Assembly (NCBI GenBank): GCA_035578155.1
Contig: JAPWDM010000046.1
Span: 60,001-124,000, forward strand
Length of the DNA: 64,000 nucleotides
Reading direction: 5' to 3'
From: Brachynemurus nebulosus
Taxonomy: Eukaryota > Arthropoda > Insecta > Neuroptera > Myrmeleontidae
Shown in pieces: positions 12,601 through 24,304 of this stretch. The notes below the pieces were generated by a model. The model had not been told where the DNA came from and searched no databases. It saw only the letters and a program-made list of their open reading frames with translations. The translations under genes were made by a program, and so were the position numbers. The stretch's first letter is position 1. Every line of letters starts with the position of its first letter.

Positions 12601-15600
12601 ACATTAAAAATACAAATTTTTTTTTTAAACTAATCAAAAAGTTGTAATGTACATTTAAGATACAAAACTTCATTTTCAATCAAACTATTAACTTTACATA
12701 TACGAAGGCAAATGAATACCCATAAGTTAATGTATTGAAGTGAATATGAAATTTTTAATACCTAAACGAAAGTCATATCAATGTACATATAATAATGAAT
12801 TATAAGTAAAGATGAAATCATCCTACATGTAAATTAATTCTGTCATTTCAACCAAACTAGTAACTTTACATATACGAAGGGCAAATGAATACCCATAAGT
12901 TAATGTATTGAAGTGAATATGAAATTTTTAATACCTAAACGAAAGTCATATCAATGTACATATAATAATGAATTATAAGTAAAGATGAAATCATCCTACA
13001 TGTAAATTTTTTCAACTAATCCAAAAGTTTAAAAACGTACATTTAAAATACAAAAATTTTTTTTTTCAACTAATCAAAAATTTGTAAAAACGTACATTAA
13101 AAATACAATTTTTTTTTTAAACTAATCAAAAACCTGTAATGTACATTTAAGATCCAAAAACTTCACATTAAATCAAACTATTAACTTTACATATACGAAG
13201 GCAAATGAATACCCATAAGTTAATGTATTGAAGTGAATATGAAATTTTTAATACCTAAACGAAAGTCATATCGATGTACATATAATAATGAATTATAAGT
13301 GAAGATGAAATCATCCTACATGTAAATTTTTTCATCTAATCCAAAACTTGTAAAAACGTACATTTAAAATACAAAATTTTTTTTTTTCAACTAATCAAAA
13401 ATTTGTAAAAACTTACATTAAAAATACAAATTTTTTTTTTAAACTAATCAAAAAGTTGTAATGTACATTTAAGATACAAAACTTCATTTTCAATCAAACT
13501 ATTAACTTTACATATACGAAGGCAAATGAATACCCATAAGTTAATGTATTGAAGTGAATATGAAATTTTTAATACCTAAACGAAAGTCATATCAATGTAC
13601 ATATAATAATGAATTATAAGTAAAGATGAAATCATCCTACATGTAAATTAATTCTGTCATTTCAACCAAACTAGTAACTTTACATATACGAAGGGCAAAT
13701 GAATACCCATAAGTTAATGTATTGAAGTGAAAATGAAATTTTTAATACCTAAACGAAAGTCATATCAATGTACATGTAATAATGAATTATAAGTAAAGTT
13801 GAAATCATCCTACTAGTAAATTAATTCTATCATTTCAACCAAACTATTAACTTTACATATACGAAGTGCAAATGAATACCCATAAGTTAATGTATTGAAG
13901 TGAATATGAAATTTTTAATACCTAAACGAAATTCATATCAATGTACATATAATAATGAATTATAAGTAAAGATGAAATCATCCTACATGTAAATTAATTC
14001 TGTCATTTCAACCAAACTAGTAACTTTACATATACGAAGGCAAATGAATACCCATAAGTTAATGTATTGAAGTGAATATGAAATTTTTAATACCTAAACG
14101 AAAGTCATATCAATGTACATATAATAATGAATTATAAGTAAAGATGAAATCATCCTACATGTAAATTAATTCTGTCATTTCAACCAAACTAGTAACTTTA
14201 CATATACGAAGGGCAAATGAATACCCATAAGTTAATGTATTGAAGTGAATATGAAATTTTTAATACCTAAACGAAAGTCATATCAATGTACATATAATAA
14301 TGAATTATAAGTAAAGATGAAATCATCCTACATGTAAATTTTTTCAACTAATCCAAAAGTTTAAAAACGTACATTTAAAATACAAAAAGTTTTTTTTTCA
14401 ACTAATCAAAAATTTGTAAAAACGTACATTAAAAATACAATTTTTTTTTTTTTTTAAACTAATCAAAAACCTGTAATGTACATTTAAGATACAAAAACTT
14501 CATTTTAAATCAAACTATTAACTTTACATATACGAAGGCAAATGAATACCCATAAGTTAATGTATTGAAGTGAATATGAAATTTTTAATACCTAAACGAA
14601 AGTCATATCGATGTACATATACTAATGAATTATAAGTGAAGATGAAATCATCCTACATGTAAATTTTTTCATCTAATCCAAAAGTTGTAAAAACGTACAT
14701 TTAAAATACAAAAAAATTTTTTTTTCAACTAATCAAAAATTTGTAAAAACGTACACTAAAAATACAAATTTTTTTTTTTAAACTAATCAAAAAGTTGTAA
14801 TGTACATTTAAGATACAAAAACTTCATTTTCAATCAAACTATTAACTTTACATATACGAAGGCAAATGAATAACCATAAGTTAATGTATTGAAGTGAATA
14901 TGAAATTTTTAATACCTAAACGAAAGTCATATCAATGTACATATAATAATGAATTATAAGTAAAGATGAAATCATCCTACATGTAAATTAATTCTGTCAT
15001 TTCAACCAAACTAGTAACTTTACATATACGAAGGCAAATGAATACCCATAAGTTAATGTATTGAAGTGAATATGAAATTTTTAATACCTAAACGAAAGTC
15101 ATATCGATGTACATATAATAATGAATTATAAGTAAAGATGAAATCATCCTACATGTAAATTTTTTCATCTAATCCAAAATTTGTAAAAACGTACATTAAA
15201 AATACAAATTTTTTTTTTTTTAAACTAATCAAAAAGTTGTAATGTACATTTAAGATACAAAAACTTCATTTTCAATCAAACTATTAACTTTACATATACG
15301 AAGGCAAATGAATACCCATAAGTTAATGTATTGAAGTGAATATGAAATTTTTAATACCTAAACGAAAGTCATATCAATGTACATATAATAATGAATTATA
15401 AGTAAAGATGAAATCATCCTACATGTAAATTAATTCTGTCATTTCAACCAAACTAGTAACTTTACATATACGAAGGGCAAATGAATACCCATAAGTTAAT
15501 GTATTGAAGTGAATATGAAATTTTTAATACCTAGACGAAAGTCATATCAATGTACATATAATAATGAATTATAAGTAAAGATGAAATCATCCTACATGTA

Positions 15601-16787
15601 AATTTTTTCAACTAATCCAAAAGTTTAAAAGCGTACATTTAAAATACAAAAATTTTTTTTTTCAACTAATCAAAAATTTGTAAAAACGTACATTAAAAAT
15701 ACAATTTTTTTTTTTTTTTAAACTGATCAAAAAGTTGTAATGTACATTTAAGATACAAAAACTTCATTTTAAACCAAACTATTAACTTTACATATACGAA
15801 GGCAAATGAATACCCATAAGTTAAATTATTGAAGTGAATATGAGTAAAGATGAAATCATCCTACATGTAAATTAATTCTGTCATTTCAACCAAACTAGTA
15901 ACTTTACATATACGAAGTGCAAATGAATACCCATAAGTTAATGTATTGAAGTGAATATGAAATTTTTAATACCTAAACGAAAGTCATATCAATGTACATA
16001 TAATAATGAATTATAAGTAAAGATGAAATCATCCTACATGTAAATTAATTCTGTCATTTCAACCAAACTAGTAACTTTACATATGCGAAGAGCAAATGAA
16101 TTCCCATAAGTTAATGTATTGAAGTGAATATGAAATTTTTAATACCTAAACGAAAGTCATATCAATGTACATATAATAATGAATTATAAGTAAAGATGAA
16201 ATCATCCTACATGTAAATTAATTCTGTCATTTCAACCAAACTAGTAACTTTACATATACGAAGGGTAAATGAATACCCATAAGTTAATGTATTGAAGTGA
16301 ATATGAAATTTTTAATACCTAAACGAAAGTCATATCAATGTACATATAATAATGAATTATAAGTAAAGATGAAATCATCCTACATGTAAATTAATTCTAT
16401 CATTTCAACCAAACTATTAACTTTACATATACGAAGAGCAAGCGAATACCCATAAGTTAATGTATTACAAATAAGTATATTCAAATCATCCTACATGTTA
16501 ATTATTTCTATAAGTTTTTTCAACTAATCCAAAAGTTGCAAAAACATACATTTAATATACAACTGATTTTAAAATATACGGTAGCGACAACACACATATA
16601 AATATATATTGTGAATGAAATGTGTCTTTTACAACGTCCCCTCTTTTAAAAGAAGTGTGCATATAGGTAATATAGCGTTGTATACGGTAGAGACAACACA
16701 CACACATTCGTGATGTTTGCATTTAAAATACGTTATAAGACAACTTCCCCCTCATACAGTTTATTTACAGTACATTTAGTGTAGATT

Positions 16788-19068
16788 TGAACGTTGTACA
16801 GTAAACAACACATACATAACGATGATTTTTGTACTTAAATTAGAAATCGTTTTTATTTTTTTCACTTTTATTTGTTTTTAACTAATTGTTAGCAAAATTA
16901 TTCAAAATTTTTGTAAATGCGAACTTGTTTTTACAATTGTTAACCAATTTTTAAAAATTTTGTCATATTTCAATTTGTATCATTTATAAATAATAAGTAA
17001 GTACAATTTTTTCATTAATAAAACTATGATTAAGATTTTCTTTTATTAAATTTTTGTTTTTTATTTCTTTTGGATATGAGAAATTATAAACGTAAAACCG
17101 AAAGAGGGCTTATACCTATTGAAATTTTTAATAATGCCGCAAGAACAATAGTTTTTGGAAATAAAAGTATCAATGCTGCTTCAAAGGAATTTAATATTAA
17201 ACGTACGACATTATCACGTTATGTAATTAAATTTAAAGCATATAAAGATAAGGAAACGCAAGATTTAACTACAATGGGTTATAAAAAATCTAGACAAGTA
17301 TTTTCTAAGGACCAGGAAATTGCATTAAAAGATTATTTGCTACAAATGGCTTCGATATTTTATGGATTGACTCCCAAAAATGTTCGTCAGCTTGCTTATG
17401 AGTGTGCTGAAAAATTTAATATTAAAATGCCTGAAACATGGAAACTTAATAAAATAGCTGGTAAAGAGTGGCTTACTAGTTTTCTAAAAAGGAATAGAGA
17501 ATTATCAATTAGAAAACCTGAACCAACAAGTATCGGACGAGCGACATCGTTTAATGTTGAAAATGTAAAACCATTTTTCACAAAATTAGCTGAAGTTATG
17601 AATAAATATCAATTTACCGCATCAAACATTTGGAACATTGATGAAACTGGAATTTGTACAGTACTAAAACCTATTAAAATAATTGCTGCCAAAGGTAAAA
17701 AAAATGTTGGCTCCATAACTTCTGCTGAACGGGGCACTAATGTGACACTAATATGTGCTGTTTCTGCAAACGGAAATACAGTGCCTCCTATGTTCGTATT
17801 TCCACGAAAAAAATATAAAAATCATTTTATTAATAATGGACCAAAAGGTTGTATTGGTGCAGCCAATTCAAGCGGTTGGGTAACAAATAAAGAATTTTTT
17901 ATGTACATGCAACATTTCATCGCACACGTAAAACCATCTATTAATAATCCAGTATTACTCGTATTAGATAATCATTCCTCACATTTACATGTACCAACCT
18001 TAAACTTAGCGAAAGATAATGGGATCGTAATGTTATCCTTTCCACCACATTGTAGCCATAAATTACAACCACTTGATGTGGCTGTGTATGGACCATTTAA
18101 GAAATATGCTTCAACTGCACAAGATTTATGGTTAAAAAATAATCCAGGTGAAAAAATAACAATATATGATATCCCAAAAATAGTAACAGATTCATTACCA
18201 TTAGCTACAACTAATAAAAATATCATAAAAGGATTTAAAAAGACTGGAATATTTCCATATAATGAAAATATTTTTACTCAAGATGATTTCGCTCCGTCAT
18301 TCGTAACTGATCCCCCAGAATCGCAAATTTTAACATCATCAACTACAATTTCAACACCAATATTTTCTCCAGAAATAGTTCGACCGTACCCGAGGGCTGT
18401 TTCAAAAGAACGGGGTCAAACCAAAAGGAAAAGAAAATCTAGTATTTTAACCGATTCAATAGAGATAAAAACATTAGAGAAAGAACAAAATATAGCAAAA
18501 AAGTGTAAAAAAGTTACTAAAAAAATTAATATTTGTATTAATAGTGATTGTTTATTATTATTATCAAGGATTTCTTGCTTAATATGCAATGAACTATTTT
18601 CAAAGTGTCGCTCCAAAGAAACGTGGATTGAATGTCAGTTGTGCAAAAACTGGGCGCATATTAATTGCGTGCCTAATACTAGTGATACATATATATGTAT
18701 TAATTGTGAAAATATTTCAATATAAATTTTTCAAAAAAATTATTTATAAATGATACAATTTTTTTTTTAATATTATATATAGGATAAAAGCCACTATACA
18801 CGAACGCTATTCAATACTCGAACAGTTTTTATATTTTATATATTAATTAAGTTATTTCTGAAAGAAACCGATAAATATAAAATCTGTTCGATAAATATAA
18901 ATATAAAAACTTAAATATAAATATTTGGTATTATTCCTTATTAATGTGAAAAAATTTTTCTCAGTTCAAATATACACTAATTTTTGTATGTAACAAATAT
19001 TGTTTTATTATTTAGTTTAAATGCAAAAATCATCATATGTTATGTGTTGTTACTGTACAATGAGTTCA
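16788..19068 (+). mobile_element. pogo/Tigger-type DNA transposon with terminal-region inverted repeats
   Basis: A 44-bp segment at 16788-16831 (TGAACGTTGTACAGTAAACA and on through CATAACGATGATTTTTG) is repeated in inverted orientation at 19024-19068, with small indels. The two copies bracket the transposase gene. Related motifs lie outside them (CGGTAGCGACAACACAC at about 16579, GGTAGAGACAACACACAC at about 16685, GGTGTTATTACTGTACAATG at about 19096). The true termini may therefore be some tens to 200 bp further out, and the inverted repeats may be compound. I could not fix a TA target duplication. Confidence 0.75.
17076..18725 (+). CDS. pogo/Tigger transposase with C-terminal PHD-like zinc finger
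   Basis: An uninterrupted 549-aa protein of the pogo/Tigger (Tc1/mariner superfamily, DDE_1) transposase type. These proteins bind the terminal repeats through N-terminal helix-turn-helix domains and cut and join DNA with a metal-bound Asp triad. Residues about 12-53 form a psq-type HTH (INAASKEFNIKRTTLSRYV), and a second DNA-binding region spans about 75-150. The catalytic triad fits D189 (NIDETG), D298 (LVLDNHSSH) and D334 (QPLDVAVYGPFK). A basic, nuclear-localisation-like stretch (KRKRKS) lies near 430. The last 50 residues hold paired cysteines and histidine (CLIC, CQLCKNWAHINC, CINC) resembling a PHD finger. I chose the ATG at 17076; a TTG six bases upstream is unlikely. The gene lies between inverted repeats, is A+T-rich like its surroundings, and has no stop or frameshift, so it could be recently active. 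A domesticated gene is the alternative. Confidence 0.93.
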   Translation: MRNYKRKTERGLIPIEIFNNAARTIVFGNKSINAASKEFNIKRTTLSRYVIKFKAYKDKETQDLTTMGYKKSRQVFSKDQEIALKDYLLQMASIFYGLTPKNVRQLAYECAEKFNIKMPETWKLNKIAGKEWLTSFLKRNRELSIRKPEPTSIGRATSFNVENVKPFFTKLAEVMNKYQFTASNIWNIDETGICTVLKPIKIIAAKGKKNVGSITSAERGTNVTLICAVSANGNTVPPMFVFPRKKYKNHFINNGPKGCIGAANSSGWVTNKEFFMYMQHFIAHVKPSINNPVLLVLDNHSSHLHVPTLNLAKDNGIVMLSFPPHCSHKLQPLDVAVYGPFKKYASTAQDLWLKNNPGEKITIYDIPKIVTDSLPLATTNKNIIKGFKKTGIFPYNENIFTQDDFAPSFVTDPPESQILTSSTTISTPIFSPEIVRPYPRAVSKERGQTKRKRKSSILTDSIEIKTLEKEQNIAKKCKKVTKKINICINSDCLLLLSRISCLICNELFSKCRSKETWIECQLCKNWAHINCVPNTSDTYICINCENISI

Positions 19069-19341
19069 AATATATACTACTTTTTGTATGTGACCGGTGT
19101 TATTACTGTACAATGCTATTTTACCTATATCTATAGTGTTTATAATGTACACTAACTTTAGCAAAATATTAATTTTTTCCTAAAATATATATTTAACATA
19201 TAATTAATCAAGTTTAGTAAAAATTTTCTAAGTTCAAATATACACTTATTTTGTATGTTGTAAGCGATGTTGCTGTTTCGTCTTCTTTATGTTACATATG
19301 TACAAAGAGCGTCTTATTGTATCTGTTGTTTCTTTAATATG
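18726..19341. other. 3' flank of the pogo element and AT-rich sequence
   Basis: Apart from the right inverted repeat at 19024-19068 I see only AT-rich sequence with recurring TTCAAATATACACTA-type motifs. No gene is visible. Confidence 0.6.
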
Positions 19342-19745
19342 GTGAATTGGATATGAACGACTTATTTAAGTGTTGTAAATTTGTCATAATTTTTGTATTG
19401 GATAATTTTTGCATGTTCAACTTACCTCTCTCTGTATGTGGTTAATTGGATAAGAGTGACTTATTTAAGTGTGGTAATTTGGTCATATCTTTTGTGTGGG
19501 GTAATTTTTGCATGTTTAACTTATCTCTGTAATGTGGTTAATTGGATAAAAGTGACTTATTTAAGTGTGGTAATTTAGTCATATCATTTGTGTGGGGTAA
19601 TTTCTGCATGTTTAACTTACCTCTGTAATTGGTTAATTGGATAAAAGTGACTTATTTAAGTGTGGTAATTTGGTCATATCTTTTGTGTGGTGTAATTTTT
19701 GGATGTTCAACTTACTTCTGTAAAGTGATTAATTGGAAAAGAGTG
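19342..19745. repeat. Short tandem repeat, four copies of about 95-99 bp
   Basis: Units start with GGTTAATTGGATAA and contain GTGACTTATTTAAGTGTGG and GTCATATC, ending in a TTTAACTTACCTCTGTAAT-type sequence. Starts lie at 19342, 19441, 19537, 19632 and a partial copy at 19727. The outer copies are the most diverged. Confidence 0.88.
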
Positions 19746-20044
19746 GCTCAGATTACCTCTTAGAAATTTCATTGTCCAAATAACCCCTGTCTACCCTACA
19801 TAAACAAATAAAAAAATATATATATATTTTTCAAAATATTTATTAACAAACAATATAAAATAACAAAGAATTTTTAATTATGATCAACATACATAATTAT
19901 ATTATTCTATTAAGTTTCGTGGAGATTTGGATATCCATTCTTGTTGAATCTCTTTGATAGAATCATTCCATTGATTTCTTTAACAATTCCATTTCATTTA
20001 AACGCTACAAGAAGGATCATAGTGTGCAGAATTGTAATATTCCA

Positions 20045-20383
20045 TTAAGTTAATTTCCTGAATTCTATCGAAAAGGTTTTTCCTACAACGCCGGTGTTCA
20101 CAACAGCCATGTTGTCGAATCTCATCGGTAGTGATACATATCCATTTTCGAGCTCCAGAACAGTTTTCATTTTCGTCGGATCAAATTTTGACTGTAATTG
20201 CCTAATTCCGACAATTTTATACAACTTGTTAATAATCATGTCACCCAATTTTATCCACGGTTTCACCTTCCCGGTTTCATTCAATTGCCTGAGCCATTCC
20301 CTAGTAACGCCACGATCTTGCTGAGGGACAGCAGCAGCAGCAGTAGCAGCAGCAACAACAGCTTCGTAAGTATTGAATTCCAT
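20045..20383 (-). CDS. Small protein of unknown function (possible OB-fold-type DNA-binding family)
   Basis: An intact 112-aa frame with an ATG at 20383. The N-terminus is an Ala-rich low-complexity stretch (VVAAATAAAAV, encoded by a GCn/CAG-type repeat). It is followed by a compact domain, residues about 25-112, with hydrophobic/charged alternation around LGDMIINKLYKIVGIRQL and VLELENGYVSLPMRF. That pattern (a short strand, then 'KYKI', a conserved basic strand and a 'LP-RF' ending) recalls a small OB-fold-like family that recurs in insect genomes and their mobile or viral elements; this is from memory and unverified. A TATATAAA motif reads on the minus strand at about 20513-20520, roughly 130 bp upstream of the ATG, consistent with a real promoter. 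It is not inside any element I could delimit. A mobile-element accessory gene is the likeliest source. Confidence 0.5.
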   Translation of the reverse strand: MEFNTYEAVVAAATAAAAVPQQDRGVTREWLRQLNETGKVKPWIKLGDMIINKLYKIVGIRQLQSKFDPTKMKTVLELENGYVSLPMRFDNMAVVNTGVVGKTFSIEFRKLT

Positions 20384-20644
20384 TTTTCACAACAGCAATT
20401 AAATTTTTTACAACAATTAAACAGCAACAATTGAAATTTTCACAACAATTAAACTGGTAAGAACAACTGATGAGTTTTGGAGATAACTATAAAATTCGTA
20501 AGAAATGAAGAGTTTATATAGAGAAAAGTCACGTTATTTAGACATGTGATCACAAAACAAGAATTTTCCAGTAGTTTTCTAGAAAATCATGTGGCCGAAT
20601 TACACCTAGTCTACATAACCAAGGTAGAATGATGAAATCGAAAA

Positions 20645-20692
20645 ATTTATTTCTACATATGACCATGGAAATGGTCATATGTAGAAATAAAT
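20645..20692. repeat. Perfect 22-bp-arm palindrome
   Basis: ATTTATTTCTACATATGACC plus AT at 20645-20666 is followed by a 4-base loop GGAA and the exact inverted copy at 20671-20692. No gene surrounds it. It could be the relic of a foldback element. Confidence 0.9.
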
Positions 20693-20857
20693 GTAAGAAA
20701 TGAAGTAAGAAAACAACATTAATCGTTCATGCATATATGAATTTATAATTAATTGGAAAATTTTCTATTAGCACACTCACATATCATATGATCAACCAAC
20801 TATCATGCGCTCATATGTAGAATACCTACCACATTTAATGCATACATTGTTAACACG

Positions 20858-20925
20858 TGCCGTAGAGCAACGGTTAAGATCACCGCGTCGTAAGCAAAAA
20901 GATCCGAGATCGAGTCCATCAACTG
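20858..20925 (+). repeat. tRNA-derived SINE-like head
   Basis: The stretch reads like a degenerate tRNA: an A-box-like TAGAGCAACGGTTAAGA, an anticodon-arm-like CGCGTCGTAAGCA, and a B-box-like GAGATCGAGTCC at the usual spacing. It is too diverged for a functional tRNA. The following 350 bp contains repeated CAATTGCCAAAA and CCACCAAAAT words that may be the SINE body. The call rests on box spacing only. Confidence 0.4.
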
Positions 20926-21049
20926 ACAGCATTTTATTTAATCTGAACACCATTACTGAAAAATATAGGCAATGTACACAACATATCGAAAATTCAATCA
21001 TTATCAATATAATCATATATCACCAAAATTTGAAAATGATGTAATCATC

Positions 21050-21310
21050 AAAATTTAGGCGTGGGTGGGTCATTTCCAAAAATTTGAATAACCACCAAAA
21101 TTACAAAGTCAAAAAATACTAAAAAGTGTCAAAATTAGGGTCCGTAGGACCAATTGTAAAAATTGCCAAAATAAAGGTCAGTGACCTCAAGGTCAACGGG
21201 CCAATTGCCAAAACTTGAAAAACCACCAAAATCGGTCAAAACCAAAATTAGAGGTCAAAAACCCCCAAAATTTGGTTCGGGCCAATTGCCAAAAATTTGA
21301 ATAATTAATT
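21050..21310. repeat. Degenerate short-word repeats (CAATTGCCAAAA / CCACCAAAAT)
   Basis: The words CCAATTG(C/T)(C/A)AAAA and ACCACCAAAAT recur several times with variable spacing. This is a degenerate tandem repeat or the body of a SINE-like element. No coding potential. Confidence 0.5.
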
Positions 21311-23495
21311 AGCTCATTTGCATAAAAATTTTCCCATGGTATACCCACCCCATACCTACTGCTAACTTTCAGTAGTTATGTTAGGGCAACCGAGTCCGGC
21401 TCAGTGGAAATTTCATCTTGTCACCTTTTTACTGGTGGCTTCTGTAATGATATTATTTTTTTTCTTTTATTTTTAATAAATGTGGTGAATGGGGATATGA
21501 TGCACGAGTGCGCGAGGTGGTATGGTTGTGGAAGCGAAATTGTTAGATAACTGGGCACATACATCAAGATCCTATAAAATCGATGGTTTTCGTAGCACAT
21601 CTACTCAGTAAATCTATATCTATGGTCTATATTTATTTTAAATGTCAAGTCTAATCTTTCCTGAGACGTAGCGCTATATAGTAGTGAATCAAGAAAGTGA
21701 GCTTATTTGGTCTGTAAATTCGATTCGTGTACTCGCGTGTATTTATCTGTAATGACTAATTGAAATTATTGAAGAAATTAAATTAAAAACCTATTTAAAT
21801 TATTGAAGAAAATATCAGATTGTCCTATCGGTTTGTTACGAATTTTAGTTACGGACGAACTATAAAAATTGGTTAATAAATCATTAAAATTGATCTCTAG
21901 GTGTGCAACTGTGAATTTTTAATGGTATTACGGATATTTCCTTAGCGATATTAGAACGTGACCACGTGTACTTTAACTATAGCAGCGGCTGACACCACCG
22001 AATTATTACGAAAATTCCAAAAGGTGAGATTCGATTGGACTAAATTATGAAATTGAGATATTAATTCTGTATGTTTTAAATATTTACAGATAGCTAGACA
22101 ATTTTAATACGTACCTGTTGTTATGTGAATAACTCCCACAACAACGGAAGGTTAGCGATGAGTTTATTTAACACTACAATGAAAATCTAATAATATTTAA
22201 GAGAAATTTAAGAAAGTACAAGAGAAACGAACTCTTCGAGACGACGGGGAAAAAAAAAGCGATTCGAGGAATTTTCGTACTAAGGAAGGCTCTTTCCCCT
22301 ACCATCAATCAGCGTGCGTTAGCCGCGCATCGCCGATCATGTACCCGGACTGACAATCAGCTGGACAGATGCGGAATTTTTTTTTTTTTAATCTACCGCT
22401 AGTCCGCTATGGAAATGTCTTTTACAAATATATATGTTTTTTGGTCTTCTTTTTTTTGACTACCTTGAGAATTTTAAGGTTAAAGTTTCGTTTCCTTTTT
22501 TGTGGTATAATATTAAATTTAATTAATAAGGAAGTTATAAGGCCACTTCGTAACAATCTGTATGGAATTTTGTTGAGAACAGCAGAAGTGCCAGTTGATG
22601 ATAACTGGATAATTACCGGTTGTTTATTTCTTTATAGGATATCTCTTTATAGTTTATCTCTTTATAAGATACAAATAGTATTTTTTATAGTAAATAGTAA
22701 TTTCATAGTAACCGTCGGTAAAAATATTGTTATTATTGGTGGTATCTATAGAAATATTTTTTAGTCGAATTTTTCAACAAAAAAAATTAAACTAATACAG
22801 CCTATACGATGAGAATGGGACGAGGGATGCTATCCGTTTTTGGACCCGTAGAACACGATTCTGAAGAACAAAAATGTCTGATATGGACGGAATGAGCTGC
22901 AATTTCGTAAGTGGGGTTCCTTCCGATGCATAATAATACTATAAAAGGGGGGGTCAAATTTTCGTCAAATTATTGGATCCGACCCAACCTTTAACGGGTG
23001 GTGGGGCGGGCAACAAAACAATAAAAATTTTTCAATTGGTTGGAAATAATGTTTCGGTAAGTTATCTACAACATATCAAAAGTTCAGGTTCCTAGGATGA
23101 TTTGGAGGGAATAGAGGAGGAAATAAGTGTTTTGGCTGGATGTAACACGCCCACAGCCCCCAGACTTAACGTAAGAGGTTGAAATTTTGCATGTTGATAG
23201 AGTCCGTATCTAGGGTGTGCTTTTTGCTTTTTGGACGTTTTAATATTTTACTCCCACCCCCACCATTTATAAGCTACAATTTCATGCTTTTTCGACGTTT
23301 TCGAAGTTTATGTCACGGGTAAAGGCCACCCCAATAAAGCCAGAGGGCTAAAATCTTGTATTCGGATTGAATTAATATCAAGGGTATGCCTTATGGGGGT
23401 TTCAACTTTTAACCCTTACCCGCAACATTTCTATACCAAGAAAACATGATTTTTCTTGTTTTTTAGCAGTTTTATCAAGGTCAAAATCACCTCAG
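21311..23495. other. Region without a recognisable gene
   Basis: Mixed-composition sequence. The hydrophobic frame at 22369-22764 looks like chance. From about 22,900 there are CCC/GGG-containing phrases (for example GAGGTTGAAATTTTGCATG and GAGGGCTAAAATCTTGTAT) that recur loosely at about 28,420, so part of this is a dispersed, decayed repeat also present beyond the other end of the palindrome. Confidence 0.5.
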
Positions 23496-23639
23496 TAGTT
23501 ATTTTTTAAGAGAATGGGATCCTCCTCCCTTCCTCCCGATTTTTTGAGCGAACTCTTGAGGAGGTAGCCCGATCGGGGCGACTCTAGAAGCCTCCGGCGG
23601 TGGTTGGAGTAATATTTTGGTCTCAAACCCAATCGAACC

Positions 23640-24010
23640 TAAGGAAATTTTGTTTAACCTAACGGAACTCAACGGAACTTGATCTAACCTAACCTAACCT
23701 AACAAAATTTTTTCTAATCTAACCGAACCTAAGAATGCAAAATTTCCCTAATAGATCGCGCAGCCACCTTCGAGCCCTGTAAATTCCAAGTTTTCACTAC
23801 TACATGTCGCTGCTAGTCTGGATACTAGCGATCCCTGTGCGTAAGTTTGAAAAATTGTCAACAGATGGCGCAGCCATCGTCGAGTCCCATAAATTCGCTA
23901 CTAGATGTCGCTGCTAATCTGAACACTAGCGATTCCTGTGCGTAAGTTTGAAAAATTGTCAATAGATGGCGCCGAAAATCCTTTGTAATAGTTAAAAGAT
24001 GAACCACTGC
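23640..24010. repeat. Left-arm-specific insertion: CCTAA-type motifs and short duplications
   Basis: It contains CTAACCTAACCTAACCTAAC and variants (CCGAACCTAAGG), then two copies of a roughly 115-bp phrase around CTACTAGATGTCGCTGCTAAT / GTGCGTAAGTTTGAAAAATTGTCAA. It is absent at the mirror position in the right arm (about 28,120). The CCTAA words equal the insect telomere repeat TTAGG in reverse, but the array is too short and degenerate to be telomeric. Confidence 0.6.
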
Positions 24011-24304
24011 GAACTCTGTACCTTGATTTAAAATTCCATGAAAAAGATGGCGTTGCTAATCTGAACCACAGCGAACTCTGTACCTTGATTCATAATTTTA
24101 TCATATTTTATCTGAAAACAGGTTTAAACTCGTATGAATTGTCAGCTGACGTCATTAGAAGGCATACTGATATTAATAGCGAAGATTTCTGTCTAATACG
24201 CAGAAATGAATTTTATCATATGATTGTATATTTTTATCTGAAAACAGGTTTATACAGGTTCTCCTCTAAACAAAAACGCATTTTTTTTATTTTAATAAAT
24301 TTAT

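Larger units (their letters stand above)
6360..16560. repeat. Tandem array, about 40 units in two length classes (about 172 and 320 bp)
   Basis: Each unit starts with GTTAATGTATTGAAGTGAAT and shares about 110 bp (including AACGAAAGTCATATC and GATGAAATCATCCTACATG), then ends with TTTACATATACGAAGG and GAATACCCATAA. Unit starts lie at about 6681, 7331, 7651, 7826, 7998, 8170, 8344, 8670 and so on to 16459. Short units carry AATTAATTCTGTCATTTC between the shared parts. Long units carry instead three diverged subrepeats of about 55 bp (AACTAATC, then ACGTACATT, then a T-run). Runs of short and long units alternate, and copies differ by only a few bases, as expected of an actively homogenised array. 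There is no coding potential. Position upstream of an rRNA unit makes an intergenic-spacer array the leading interpretation; an unrelated satellite is the alternative. Confidence 0.9.

Noticed and set aside
6360..16560. CRISPR-like array
   Set aside because: The units are contiguous tandem repeats with no unique spacers, in eukaryotic DNA.
22369..22764. 131-aa hydrophobic frame
   Set aside because: T-rich sequence gives Phe/Leu/Ile-rich frames by chance; no recognisable motif, signal or family feature.
23678..23725. CCTAA repeats as a telomere or telomere-seeded end
   Set aside because: Only a few perfect units, then degenerate CCGAACCTAAGG words that recur in a dispersed repeat; not a telomeric array.
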